A stretch of DNA of 64,000 nucleotides from Rhodanobacter sp. LX-99 (lineage in GTDB: Bacteria; Pseudomonadota; Gammaproteobacteria; Xanthomonadales; Rhodanobacteraceae), in contig NZ_JAHFVL010000001.1 of the NCBI RefSeq assembly GCF_018599185.1, positions 992,001-1,056,000 on the forward strand, written 5' to 3'. The position numbers and the translations under genes were made by a program. The notes below the pieces were generated by a model. It was not told the DNA's origin, did no database searches, and was given only the letters and a program-made list of their open reading frames with translations. Positions 17,491-25,236 of this stretch are shown one piece after another. How positions within the stretch are numbered: position 1 is the stretch's first letter; every line of letters starts with the position of its first letter.

Positions 17491-18074
17491 GGGTAGAGCA
17501 TCCGGCTGGTCCAGGTCTGGCCATGGCGATCCCAGCGCACCCGTTCGTGCAGGCGGAACTCGGCGCCGTACCAGAACTCCAGCATGTCCGGCTCGACCAC
17601 GAAGCCGCCCCAGTGCGGCGGCCGGGCCACCTCGCGGCCTTCGAACTGCTGCTCGTAGCGCGCCACGCGCTGCTCGAAAGTGTCGCGGTCGGGCAGCGTC
17701 TGCGACTGCAGCGAAGCCCACGCGCCGATCTGGCTGCCGCGCGGACGGCTGGCGAAGTAGGCATCCGACTCCTCCGCCTGCAGCTTGCGCGCCACGCCTT
17801 CCACGCGCACCTGCACGCCCTCGCGCAGCTGCTTCCAGTGAAAGCACAGCGCCACCTGCGGATGCGCTTCGAGCTGGCTGCCCTTGTCGCTCTCGTAATT
17901 GGTGTAGAAGCGGAAGCCGCGCTCGTCGGCGCCCTTGAGCAGCACGATGCGCGAGGCGACCCGGCCGGAACCGTCCACGGTGGCCAGGTTCATCGCCGTC
18001 GGCTCGCGGTCGCCGCTGGCCTTGGCTTCGTCCAGCAGGTGCAGGAAGGTGTCGAGAATCTCGGATTTGAGCAT
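17487..18074 (-). CDS. pdxH: Pyridoxamine/pyridoxine 5-phosphate oxidase
   Basis: 195 residues. It oxidises PNP and PMP to pyridoxal phosphate using FMN and oxygen. FMN-binding motifs include RIVLLKGADERGFRFYTNYE and VALCFHWK; RPRGSQIGAWAS and the C-terminal FWYGAEFRLHERV are also standard. The C terminus (WTSRMLYP) replaces the usual RLAP ending. It is the first gene of a three-gene operon with yjbQ and a binding-protein-like gene and diverges from the glycerate-kinase-like gene. Confidence 0.95.
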   Translation of the reverse strand: MLKSEILDTFLHLLDEAKASGDREPTAMNLATVDGSGRVASRIVLLKGADERGFRFYTNYESDKGSQLEAHPQVALCFHWKQLREGVQVRVEGVARKLQAEESDAYFASRPRGSQIGAWASLQSQTLPDRDTFEQRVARYEQQFEGREVARPPHWGGFVVEPDMLEFWYGAEFRLHERVRWDRHGQTWTSRMLYP

Positions 18075-18110
18075 GATGTCTGAAACTTTCCTTTTGCATC
18101 GTGGCCGACA

Positions 18111-18127
18111 CGCGCCATCATGGCGCG
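18111..18127. promoter_or_regulatory. Perfect inverted repeat in the pdxH/kinase divergent region
   Basis: CGCGCCA, TCA, TGGCGCG. It lies between the pdxH start and a possible GATAAT -10 box (18141-18146) facing the kinase gene. It resembles the CA-TCC-TG hairpins found elsewhere but has a three-base TCA loop. Confidence 0.35.
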
Positions 18128-18307
18128 GATGAACCTGACCGATAATAGTGCAATGCCCCCTTCATCCAGTACCGCCGCGCTCCGGATGGCGACGCCATTT
18201 TCTCCCATGGAATGTGAAGGCGGCAGCGACATGCCCGTTCGCGGAATGTCCCGCCGCCGCTGCCTGCCGGTGACGGAAATCCCTCCTGGAACCATGGTGC
18301 CCCGCGG

Positions 18308-19138
18308 ATGACGTCCCACGCCGACCTGCAGAACGAGGCCCTCGCCGGCCACCTGCTCGACCAGTACGCCGGGCGCATCGCCCGCTCGCGCCGCCCGTAC
18401 ATCCTCGGCCTGTCCGGCCTGCAGGGCAGCGGCAAGAGCACCCTGGCGCGGGTGATGAAGGCGCAGGCCGAAGCGCGCGGCTGGCCCACCGAGGTGCTCG
18501 CGCTGGACGACTTCTACTACGCCCGCAGCGACCGCGAGGGGCTGGCGCGCGACGTGCATCCGCTGCTGCGCACCCGCGGCGTGCCGGGCACGCACGAGAT
18601 CGAGTTGATGATGTCGGTGCTGGCCGCCCTGCCACACGCCTCGGACAAGCTGCCGGTGTCGCACCCGCGCTTCGACAAGGGCCGCGATACCCGCTTCCCG
18701 CCGTCGCGCTGGCCGCGCACCACGCGCCCGCCCAGGCTGGTGATCGTGGAAGGCTGGGCGCTGGGCATCCGGCCACAGCTGCAAGCCGCGCTGGCCAGGC
18801 CGGTCAACGAACTGGAACGTACCGAAGACCCCGACGGCAGCTGGCGCCACTGGGTCAACAAGCAGTTGCGCGGCTACCAGCCGCTATGGCGCAAGTTCGA
18901 TGCGCTGATCGTGCTGCAGGCGCCGAACTGGGAGATCGTGCGCCGCTGGCGCGGCGAACAGGAACAGGAGTTGCTGGCGCGGCATGCGCCGCTGGCGATG
19001 GACGCCACCGCGATGGAGCGGTTCCTGGCGCATTTCGAGCGGCTCAGCCGGCACGCGCTGGCCACCTTGCCGGCCCTGGCCGACACCTGCGTGGAATACG
19101 ACGACGACCGTCACGTGACCGGGCTCAGCCACGGTTGA
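18308..19138 (+). CDS. P-loop kinase, probable D-glycerate 3-kinase type
   Basis: 276 residues. A P-loop (GLSGLQGSGKSTLARVM, residues about 36-52) is followed by LALDDFYYARSDREGLARDVHPLL and RGVPGTHEIEL, the signature of the plant-type glycerate kinase (GLYK) branch of the phosphoribulokinase/uridine kinase superfamily. IVEGWALGIRPQ lies in the middle. In plants this enzyme makes 3-phosphoglycerate; bacterial relatives are mostly annotated by similarity. It stands alone, so context gives no substrate. Confidence 0.8.
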   Translation: MTSHADLQNEALAGHLLDQYAGRIARSRRPYILGLSGLQGSGKSTLARVMKAQAEARGWPTEVLALDDFYYARSDREGLARDVHPLLRTRGVPGTHEIELMMSVLAALPHASDKLPVSHPRFDKGRDTRFPPSRWPRTTRPPRLVIVEGWALGIRPQLQAALARPVNELERTEDPDGSWRHWVNKQLRGYQPLWRKFDALIVLQAPNWEIVRRWRGEQEQELLARHAPLAMDATAMERFLAHFERLSRHALATLPALADTCVEYDDDRHVTGLSHG

Positions 19139-19194
19139 ATCGGGAATCGGGGAAGCATGACGCCGCCCCGACCCTGATCTTCGCTCTTGGTCGA

Positions 19195-19398
19195 TCAGTC
19201 GACGACGAAATTGATCTTCAGGTTGACGCGCCACTCGGCGATGGTGCCGTCGTCCTTGGTGACCACCTTGATCTCGTTGACCCAGGCGCCCTTGATGTTC
19301 TTCACCGACTCCCCCGCCTTCTTCAATCCGTGCTGCACGGCATCTTCCACGCCCTTGCTGGACGACGCATTGATTTCGATGACCTTGGCTACCGACAT
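19195..19398 (-). CDS. Dodecin family flavin-binding protein
   Basis: 67 residues from the ATG at 19398, which has GGAGAG about seven bases upstream. The sequence MSVAKVIEINASSSKGVEDA and the C-terminal half (IKGAWVNEIKVV, then GTIAEWRVNLKINFVVD) match dodecins, which assemble into hollow dodecamers that store or buffer riboflavin, FMN or CoA. Dodecins carry a Trp that stacks with flavin; two Trp residues are present. A longer reading frame upstream is not credible. Confidence 0.92.
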   Translation of the reverse strand: MSVAKVIEINASSSKGVEDAVQHGLKKAGESVKNIKGAWVNEIKVVTKDDGTIAEWRVNLKINFVVD

Positions 19399-19507
19399 GG
19401 CGACACTCTCCGGTGGAATCGTGCAAACGGCACGTTGCGTTCCCCCGCCTGAAGCCCGAGTCTGACCCGCTGCCGTGCGCGAGGACAAGCCGCACTGCAA
19501 AATCACC

Positions 19508-19852
19508 TCACGTTGACGCTTCGACCTGCACCGCCGTGCCGTAGGCCAATACTTCGGTGACGCCCTGCGCCACCTCGTTCGCGTCGTAGCGCATCGCCAC
19601 CACGCCGTTCGCGCCCATCGCGGCGGCGTGCCGCAGCATCAGCTCGAACGCCTCCTCGCGCGCCTTCTCGCAAAGTTCGGTGTAGATCGAGATGTTGCCG
19701 CCGACGATGGTCTGCAGCGCCGCGCCGAGATTGCCGACCACGCTGCGCGAACGCACGGTGATGCCGCGCACGATGCCGAATGAACGCACGATGCGGCAGC
19801 CGGGAATCTCGTTGGCGGTGCTGACCTGATGATGCGGAACGCTGTTTGCCAT
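19508..19852 (-). CDS. YbjQ-like protein (UPF0145)
   Basis: 114 residues. Family motifs are [41 protein letters not shown] and [19 protein letters not shown]0145/YbjQ proteins form a small pentameric fold of unknown function, often near heavy-metal or stress genes. It lies between the epimerase gene (24 bp downstream of it) and dodecin on the same strand and may share their transcript. Confidence 0.9.
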   Translation of the reverse strand: MANSVPHHQVSTANEIPGCRIVRSFGIVRGITVRSRSVVGNLGAALQTIVGGNISIYTELCEKAREEAFELMLRHAAAMGANGVVAMRYDANEVAQGVTEVLAYGTAVQVEAST

Positions 19853-19876
19853 GGCGATGCTCCTTCGGTGGATGGT

Positions 19877-20710
19877 TCAGCTGTCGAGCAGCGCAGCGTA
19901 GCCCTCGCGTGCGTCCGGCCATTGCGGCGCCCAGCCGCTGGCGCGCAGCCGCGCATTGCGCAGCCGCTTGCTGCCCACGCCGGCCGGCGCCGCGCCCTCG
20001 GCGGGCAGCGGCGCATCGATCAGGGCGGCCAGGAAATCGTACAGCTCGTCGAGCGGCATCGGCGTGTCGTCGACACCGAGATACAGCGGCTGCGGCGACT
20101 TCAGCTGCAGCAGATGCGCGACCGCCGCGGCGGCGTCGTCGACGTGGACCCGGTTGGCCCAGTGCGGCGTCTCGCGCGGCACGCGCAGCTGTCCCGCACG
20201 CAGGCGCTCGATCAATTGCAGCCGGCCCGGCCCGTACAGTCCGGCCAGCCGCAGCACGGTCGACGGCAGCGCTTGCTCCGCCAGCCACTGCTCGGCCTCG
20301 AGCAGTACCGCGCCGTTGAATCCCGGCGGGTCGGTCGGAGTGGCCTCGTCGACCCAGTCGCCGTCGTGCTCGCCGTACACGGCGCTGGACGAGACGAACA
20401 GCACCCGCGCCAGCTTGCGGCGATCGAGCGCGTCGAGCAGGTGGCGCAGGCCGTCCACGAAGATCGCGCGGTACGCCGCCTTGTCGCGCGTCGCCGGAGC
20501 CGGCAGGTAGACCAGCCGGGTGATCCCGACCGGCAGTTCGCACAGGCTGGCCGGATCGGTCAGGTCGCCGCGCAGCCAATGGATGCCGTGCCCGCCGTGC
20601 GCCGGCGGCTGGCGCCGCAGCGCCCATACTTCGTCGCCGCGCGCGCGCAGGCGCTGCGCCACGCGTTCGCCCAGATCGCCGCATCCGGCCAGCAGGATAC
20701 GTTCGCTCAC
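19877..20710 (-). CDS. NAD(P)-dependent sugar-epimerase-like SDR (YeeZ type)
   Basis: 277 residues, extended short-chain dehydrogenase fold. The dinucleotide motif (ILLAGCGDLGERVAQRL) is the GxGxxG variant seen in YeeZ-like proteins. LVYLPAPA, VLFVSSSAVYGEHDG (the YxxxK tyrosine is replaced in context by YGEH) and RLAGLYGPGRLQLIERL follow. Three consecutive GTG codons (20716-20708) offer starts; AGGAGG directly precedes the first and is six bases from the third, so the third (20710) is chosen. The substrate is unknown. Confidence 0.85.
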   Translation of the reverse strand: MSERILLAGCGDLGERVAQRLRARGDEVWALRRQPPAHGGHGIHWLRGDLTDPASLCELPVGITRLVYLPAPATRDKAAYRAIFVDGLRHLLDALDRRKLARVLFVSSSAVYGEHDGDWVDEATPTDPPGFNGAVLLEAEQWLAEQALPSTVLRLAGLYGPGRLQLIERLRAGQLRVPRETPHWANRVHVDDAAAAVAHLLQLKSPQPLYLGVDDTPMPLDELYDFLAALIDAPLPAEGAAPAGVGSKRLRNARLRASGWAPQWPDAREGYAALLDS

Positions 20711-20763
20711 CACCACCCTCCTGTCGATCTGCCCAGGTTGATCCGCCCTGTTAGCATTTGCCC

Positions 20764-21318
20764 ATGAACCCGTCGCACAACCTGTTCCTCATCGGCCCCA
20801 CCGGTGCCGGCAAGACCTCGATCGGGCGACGGCTTGCCGCGCATTATGGCCTGACGTTCGTCGATCTCGACCAGGAGATCGAGCGTCATTGCGGCGTGGA
20901 CGTGAACACGGTGTTCGAGATCGAGGGCGAGGCCGGTTTCCGCCAGCGCGAAAGCGCGCTGCTGGACGAGTGCAGCCACCGCCCCGGCGTGCTGCTGGCC
21001 ACCGGCGCCGGCGTGGTGCTCGCACCGCACAACCGCCGGCATTTGCGCGAGCGCGGCTACGTGGTGTGGCTGCAGACCACGATCGAACAGCAACTGGAGC
21101 GGCTGGAACGCGACCACCGCCGTCCGCTGCTGGCGGTGCCCGACCGCCGCGAACGGCTGCAGGCGATGGCGCAGGTGCGCGAGCCGCTCTATCGCGAACT
21201 CGCCGATCTCGCGGTGCCCGGCGAACACGGCAGCGTCGCCGCCGCCAGCGAACGCTGCATCGCGCTGATCGACCACCATTGGCGGCGCCCCGGCGCATCG
21301 CCCAGGCAGACCGCATGA
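20764..21318 (+). CDS. aroK: Shikimate kinase
   Basis: 184 residues from the ATG at 20764. It phosphorylates shikimate in aromatic amino acid synthesis. The P-loop [18 protein letters not shown], the shikimate-binding [31 protein letters not shown] and the lid Arg region HRRPLL are present. A TAGCAT box ends seven bases before the ATG, so the transcript may have almost no leader. The stop overlaps aroB (ATGA), giving the classic aroKB unit. Confidence 0.95.
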   Translation: MNPSHNLFLIGPTGAGKTSIGRRLAAHYGLTFVDLDQEIERHCGVDVNTVFEIEGEAGFRQRESALLDECSHRPGVLLATGAGVVLAPHNRRHLRERGYVVWLQTTIEQQLERLERDHRRPLLAVPDRRERLQAMAQVREPLYRELADLAVPGEHGSVAAASERCIALIDHHWRRPGASPRQTA

Positions 21319-22406
21319 ACCACCCCGCATTCCAGACGATCACCGTTGCCCTCGGCCAGCGCAGCTACCCGGTCTGGATCGGCGCCGGCCTGCTCGGCGA
21401 CCACGCGCGCTGGCGCGCCATGCTGCGCGGCCGGCATGCGCTGGTGGTCAGCAACACCACGGTGGCGCCGCTGTACCTGCCGCGCATCGAGGCAGGGCTG
21501 GACGGCCTGCACTGGTCGTCGTTCCTGCTCGACGACGGCGAGGCACACAAGACATTCGCCAACGTCGGCCGCGCGCTGGAAGCGCTGGGCCAGCTCGGCG
21601 CCACCCGCGACGCCTGCGTGATCGCGCTGGGCGGCGGCGTGGTCGGCGACCTGGCCGGCTTCAGCGCGGCGTGCTGGATGCGCGGCATCGACTTCATCCA
21701 GATGCCGACCACCTTGCTGGCGATGGTCGATTCCTCGGTCGGCGGCAAGACCGGGGTCAACCTGCCGGTCGGCAAGAACCTCGCCGGCGCGTTCCATCAG
21801 CCGCGCGCGGTGGTCGCCGACATCGACACCCTGACTACCCTGCCGGATCGCGAATACCGCGCCGGCCTGGCCGAGGTGATCAAGGGCGCGGCGATCGGCG
21901 ACGAGCCGTTCTTCACCTGGCTGGAACGGCACGCCGACGCGCTGGCTGCACGCGACCCCGCCACGGTACTGGAAGCGATCGCGCGCAAGGTGCAGTACAA
22001 GGCCGGCGTGGTCGCCCGCGACGAAACCGAGCAGGGCGAACGCGCCCTGCTCAACTTTGGCCATACTTTCGGCCATGCGCTGGAAACCGCCGGCCACTAC
22101 ACCGCCCTGCTGCACGGCGAAGGCGTGGCGGTCGGGATGCTGCTGGCCGCCCGCTTGTCCGAGCGCCTGGGCATGAGCGAACCGGCCGCCGCTGCCCGCC
22201 TGCAGCGCCTGCTGGAAACCCTCGGCCTGCCGGTGGCGATCCCGCCCGGCATGGACGCACCGCAGCTGCTGGCACTGATGCGGCTGGACAAGAAGAACAC
22301 TGCCGGCATGCTTCGGCTGATCCTGTGGCGCGGCATCGGCCGCGCCGAGATCGTCGCCGGCGTGGACGAGGCCGACGTGCTGGCCGTGCTGCAAGCCGCG
22401 GCATGA
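21315..22406 (+). CDS. aroB: 3-dehydroquinate synthase
   Basis: 363 residues. It converts DAHP to 3-dehydroquinate using NAD and a metal ion. Motifs: [11 protein letters not shown], the NAD-binding [16 protein letters not shown], the following [20 protein letters not shown] with the catalytic Lys, [20 protein letters not shown] and [15 protein letters not shown]. The start lies inside the aroK stop, so aroK and aroB are coupled. Confidence 0.96.
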   Translation: MNHPAFQTITVALGQRSYPVWIGAGLLGDHARWRAMLRGRHALVVSNTTVAPLYLPRIEAGLDGLHWSSFLLDDGEAHKTFANVGRALEALGQLGATRDACVIALGGGVVGDLAGFSAACWMRGIDFIQMPTTLLAMVDSSVGGKTGVNLPVGKNLAGAFHQPRAVVADIDTLTTLPDREYRAGLAEVIKGAAIGDEPFFTWLERHADALAARDPATVLEAIARKVQYKAGVVARDETEQGERALLNFGHTFGHALETAGHYTALLHGEGVAVGMLLAARLSERLGMSEPAAAARLQRLLETLGLPVAIPPGMDAPQLLALMRLDKKNTAGMLRLILWRGIGRAEIVAGVDEADVLAVLQAAA

Positions 22407-22462
22407 ACCGCCGGGTGTGACGACATGGCCCGACCGGGCCACGGGTGTATCCCCGCAAATCC

Positions 22463-22468
22463 TATAAA
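22463..22468 (+). promoter_or_regulatory. Possible -10 box before the WGR gene and hemE
   Basis: TATAAA about 47 bp before the WGR start, in a locally AT-rich stretch (GCAAATCCTATAAACTGTG). No matching -35 was found. Confidence 0.3.
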
Positions 22469-22515
22469 CTGTGTCGTCCGGCCACGCGCCCGTTCGTGCT
22501 GCATCCCTGGAACCC

Positions 22516-22776
22516 ATGCGCCTCTATCTGCAAACCGTGCCCGGCAGTACCGACGCACCCCGCTACGTCCAGATCACGCTGGAGCAGGACCTGCTCGGCG
22601 GCTGGACGCTGTACCGCGAATCGGGCACCCAGGGCGGCCGCGCCACGATGAAGCGCGAGCAGTTCCTGGAGCGCGACGAGGCGGTCGCCGCCTTCGAGAA
22701 AGCCCGCGACGCCCAGCTCAAGCGCGGCTTCCGCCTGATGTTTGCCCAGGGGCTGGAAGGCCCGTACGGACGTTGA
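22516..22776 (+). CDS. Small stand-alone WGR-domain protein
   Basis: 86 residues that are almost entirely one WGR domain: [20 protein letters not shown], then [14 protein letters not shown] and an [13 protein letters not shown] helix. WGR domains are known from PARPs and from MolR-type bacterial regulators, where they bind nucleic acid ends; short free-standing versions are of unknown function. The ATG at 22516 begins just before the domain. It ends six bases before hemE and is probably co-transcribed with it. Confidence 0.8.
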   Translation: MRLYLQTVPGSTDAPRYVQITLEQDLLGGWTLYRESGTQGGRATMKREQFLERDEAVAAFEKARDAQLKRGFRLMFAQGLEGPYGR

Positions 22777-22781
22777 CTGAA

Positions 22782-23852
22782 ATGACCGATGTGTTGAAGA
22801 ACGACCGCTTCCTGCGCGCACTGCGCCGCGAAACCACCGACACCACGCCGATCTGGGTGATGCGCCAGGCCGGCCGCTACCTGCCGGAGTACCGCGCCAC
22901 CCGCGAGCGCGCCGGCAGCTTCATGGGCCTGGCGCAGAACCCGGAGTACGCCTGCGAAGTGACCTTGCAGCCGCTGGAGCGCTTCGAACTGGATGCGGCG
23001 ATCCTGTTCTCCGACATCCTCACCATCCCCGACGCGATGGGCCTGGGCCTGTCGTTCGCCCACGGCGAAGGCCCCCAGTTCGCGCGCCCCGTGCGCAGCG
23101 CCGCCGACGTCGCGAAACTCGCCGTGCCCGACATGGACGGCGAGCTGCGCTACGTGATGGATGCCGTGCGCCTGATCCGCCAGGAACTGCATGGCCGCGT
23201 GCCGCTGATCGGTTTCGCCGGCAGCCCGTGGACGCTGGCCTGCTACATGGTCGAGGGCGCCGGTTCGCGCGACTTCGCCACCCTGAAGACGATGTGCTGG
23301 AACGAACCGAAACTCGCGCACCAGCTGCTCGACACGCTGGCGCAGTCCGTCGCCGCCTACCTGATCGCCCAGGCCGCCGCCGGCGCTCAGGCGCTGATGA
23401 TCTTCGACACCTGGGGCGGCCTGCTCGGCCCTGCCCCGTTCCGCGAATTCTCGCTGCGCTACATGGCGCAGATCGTCGCCGCGCTGAAAGCCGACACCCA
23501 CGCGCGCGAGCTGCCGGTGATCCTGTTCTCCAAGGGCGCCGGCCAGCATCTGGCGGAAATGGCCGACACCGGCTGCGCCGCCCTCGGCGTCGACTGGACC
23601 ATGCATCTCGCCGACGCCCGCCGCGCCGTCGCCGGCAAGGTCGCCCTGCAAGGCAACCTCGATCCGGCCGTGATGCGCGCCAGCCCGGAGGTGATCCGCC
23701 GCGAGGCCCGCACCGTGCTGGACAGCTACGGCAACCATCCCGGCCACGTGTTCAACCTTGGCCACGGCATCACGCCGGAAGTGAACCCCGAACACGTCAA
23801 GGTGCTGGTCGACGAGGTGCACGGCTACGGCCGCGAGCTGCGCGCGCGCTGA
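22782..23852 (+). CDS. hemE: Uroporphyrinogen decarboxylase
   Basis: 356 residues. It decarboxylates the four acetate side chains of uroporphyrinogen III in haem synthesis. Both family signatures are intact: [14 protein letters not shown] (residues about 26-39) and [16 protein letters not shown] (about 145-160). Other conserved parts are [13 protein letters not shown] and [16 protein letters not shown]. The ATG at 22782 is preferred; an in-frame upstream TTG lies in the WGR gene end. Confidence 0.97.
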   Translation: MTDVLKNDRFLRALRRETTDTTPIWVMRQAGRYLPEYRATRERAGSFMGLAQNPEYACEVTLQPLERFELDAAILFSDILTIPDAMGLGLSFAHGEGPQFARPVRSAADVAKLAVPDMDGELRYVMDAVRLIRQELHGRVPLIGFAGSPWTLACYMVEGAGSRDFATLKTMCWNEPKLAHQLLDTLAQSVAAYLIAQAAAGAQALMIFDTWGGLLGPAPFREFSLRYMAQIVAALKADTHARELPVILFSKGAGQHLAEMADTGCAALGVDWTMHLADARRAVAGKVALQGNLDPAVMRASPEVIRREARTVLDSYGNHPGHVFNLGHGITPEVNPEHVKVLVDEVHGYGRELRAR

Positions 23853-23925
23853 GCCGCTGCGCCGCCGCTGGCCTTTGCCCGACGCCTCACGTAGCCTGCG
23901 CCGGGTATCCCCGAGGAGCCGTGTG

Positions 23926-24687
23926 ATGACCCTGACCATCGCAGCCCATGCCCGCCTCGTCCGCTGCGCCTGCCTGATCCTGCTGTGCCTGCCCGCCCTG
24001 GCGCTGGCCGGCGAACCGCTGACCCTGCACGCCGCCGACGGTGTGGCCGTGTACGGCACGCTCAGCCGGGCGCAGCCGCACGGCCGCAGCATCGCCCTGC
24101 TGTTCCACCAGGCCCACGCGAACCGGCACGAATACGACAGCGTGGTACCGGCGCTGCAGAAACTGGGTTTCGACACGCTGGCGATCGACCAACGCTCCGG
24201 CGGCAACCTGTTCGGCGGCCGCAACGAAACCGTGGCGAAGCTCGGCGCGTCGGCGGATTACCTGGCCGCACTGCCCGATCTCGAAGCCGCCCTGGCCTGG
24301 GCCCGCGCGCAGCACTACGCGCGCATCGTCGCGGTGGGCAGTTCCTACAGCTCATCGCTGGTGATCATGCTGGCCGCGAAGCATCCGCAAGGCCTGGGCG
24401 CCATCGCCAGCTTCTCGCCGGGCGAATACTTCGACGACAAGAACCAGATCAAGCAGGCCGCCGCCAAGGTAGCCCTGCCGTTCTACATCACCACCGACCC
24501 GGACGAGGCCGGCGACGTGGCCGAGGTACTTCGCGACGCGCACGGCGCCAACGTCGTGCACTACCAGCCCAAGGTCGGCGTGCACGGCGCCTCGACCCTG
24601 GTCGCGGCGCGCGATCCCGGCGGCTGGCAGGCCAACCTGGCGAGCTTCACCGCCTTCCTGCGCGGCCTTCCCGCGCCGGCCCACTGA
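23926..24687 (+). CDS. Secreted alpha/beta-hydrolase
   Basis: 253 residues. A signal peptide (hydrophobic core CACLILLCLPALALA, cleavage after about residue 27) is followed by an alpha/beta-hydrolase fold: ALLFHQAHANRHEYD near the oxyanion strand, TLAIDQRSGGNLFGGRNE, and a nucleophile elbow AVGSSYSSSLVIMLA with Ser in GxSxS context. A candidate acid is in TDPDEAG and a candidate His in VGVHGASTL. It may be a dienelactone-hydrolase-like esterase; the substrate is unknown. GAGGAG precedes the GTG/ATG pair at 23923/23926. Confidence 0.8.
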   Translation: MTLTIAAHARLVRCACLILLCLPALALAGEPLTLHAADGVAVYGTLSRAQPHGRSIALLFHQAHANRHEYDSVVPALQKLGFDTLAIDQRSGGNLFGGRNETVAKLGASADYLAALPDLEAALAWARAQHYARIVAVGSSYSSSLVIMLAAKHPQGLGAIASFSPGEYFDDKNQIKQAAAKVALPFYITTDPDEAGDVAEVLRDAHGANVVHYQPKVGVHGASTLVAARDPGGWQANLASFTAFLRGLPAPAH

Positions 24688-24727
24688 CCCGCGCCCGCCA
24701 ACCCACTTCCCCCTCGCGGAGCGCCCG

Positions 24728-25081
24728 ATGGCCTGGCTCATCAGCAAATACCTGATCACCGCCGCGGTGGTGGTGATCGTGTCCGAAGCGGCCAAGCGCA
24801 GCGACCGCCTCGGCGGGCTGATCGCGGCGCTGCCGCTGGTCACCGTGCTCGCGCTGATCTGGCTGCACGTCGAGCATCAGCCGCAGGGCAAGATCGCCAA
24901 CCACGCCTGGTACACCTTCTGGTACGTGGTGCCGACCCTGCCGATGTTCCTGGCCTTCCCGGCGCTGCTGCCGCGGCTGGGCTTCTGGCCGACCCTGCTG
25001 GCCTGCGTGCTGATTACCGTCGCGTGCTTCGGCGCATTCGCCCTGCTGATGCGGCGCTTCGGCATCGACCTGCTGCCCTGA
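24728..25081 (+). CDS. Small integral membrane protein, DUF3147 type
   Basis: 117 residues, four hydrophobic segments (about residues 4-20, 28-45, 64-84, 87-108). The N terminus MAWLISKYLITAAVVVIVSE and LGGLIAALPLV are typical of DUF3147 proteins, whose function is not known. GGAGCGCCCG precedes the ATG. It follows the hydrolase gene by 40 bp. Confidence 0.8.
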   Translation: MAWLISKYLITAAVVVIVSEAAKRSDRLGGLIAALPLVTVLALIWLHVEHQPQGKIANHAWYTFWYVVPTLPMFLAFPALLPRLGFWPTLLACVLITVACFGAFALLMRRFGIDLLP

Positions 25082-25149
25082 GCCGCCATCGACCGAAGCG
25101 CTAGAAGTGGCAACCCTGACGCCGCAAGTACCCGCGGCAAGGGCCGTTT

Positions 25150-25178
25150 TTGGCAGCCCGGCCCCCGCCCCGTACAAT
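25150..25178 (+). promoter_or_regulatory. Sigma-70 promoter of valS
   Basis: TTGGCA (25150-25155), 17-bp spacer, TACAAT (25173-25178). This is a good match in sequence and spacing. The predicted start near 25185 leaves a leader of about 50 bases before the valS ATG at 25237. Confidence 0.75.
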
Positions 25179-25236
25179 CACCGCTTTCCCCCATGACAAA
25201 GCGCGCGCCCTGCGTGCGCCACCCGAGCCTATCCCG

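Noticed and set aside
18120..18311. A 63-codon frame before the glycerate-kinase-like gene
   Set aside because: No ribosome-binding site or conserved feature; it occupies the divergent promoter region and overlaps the kinase start.
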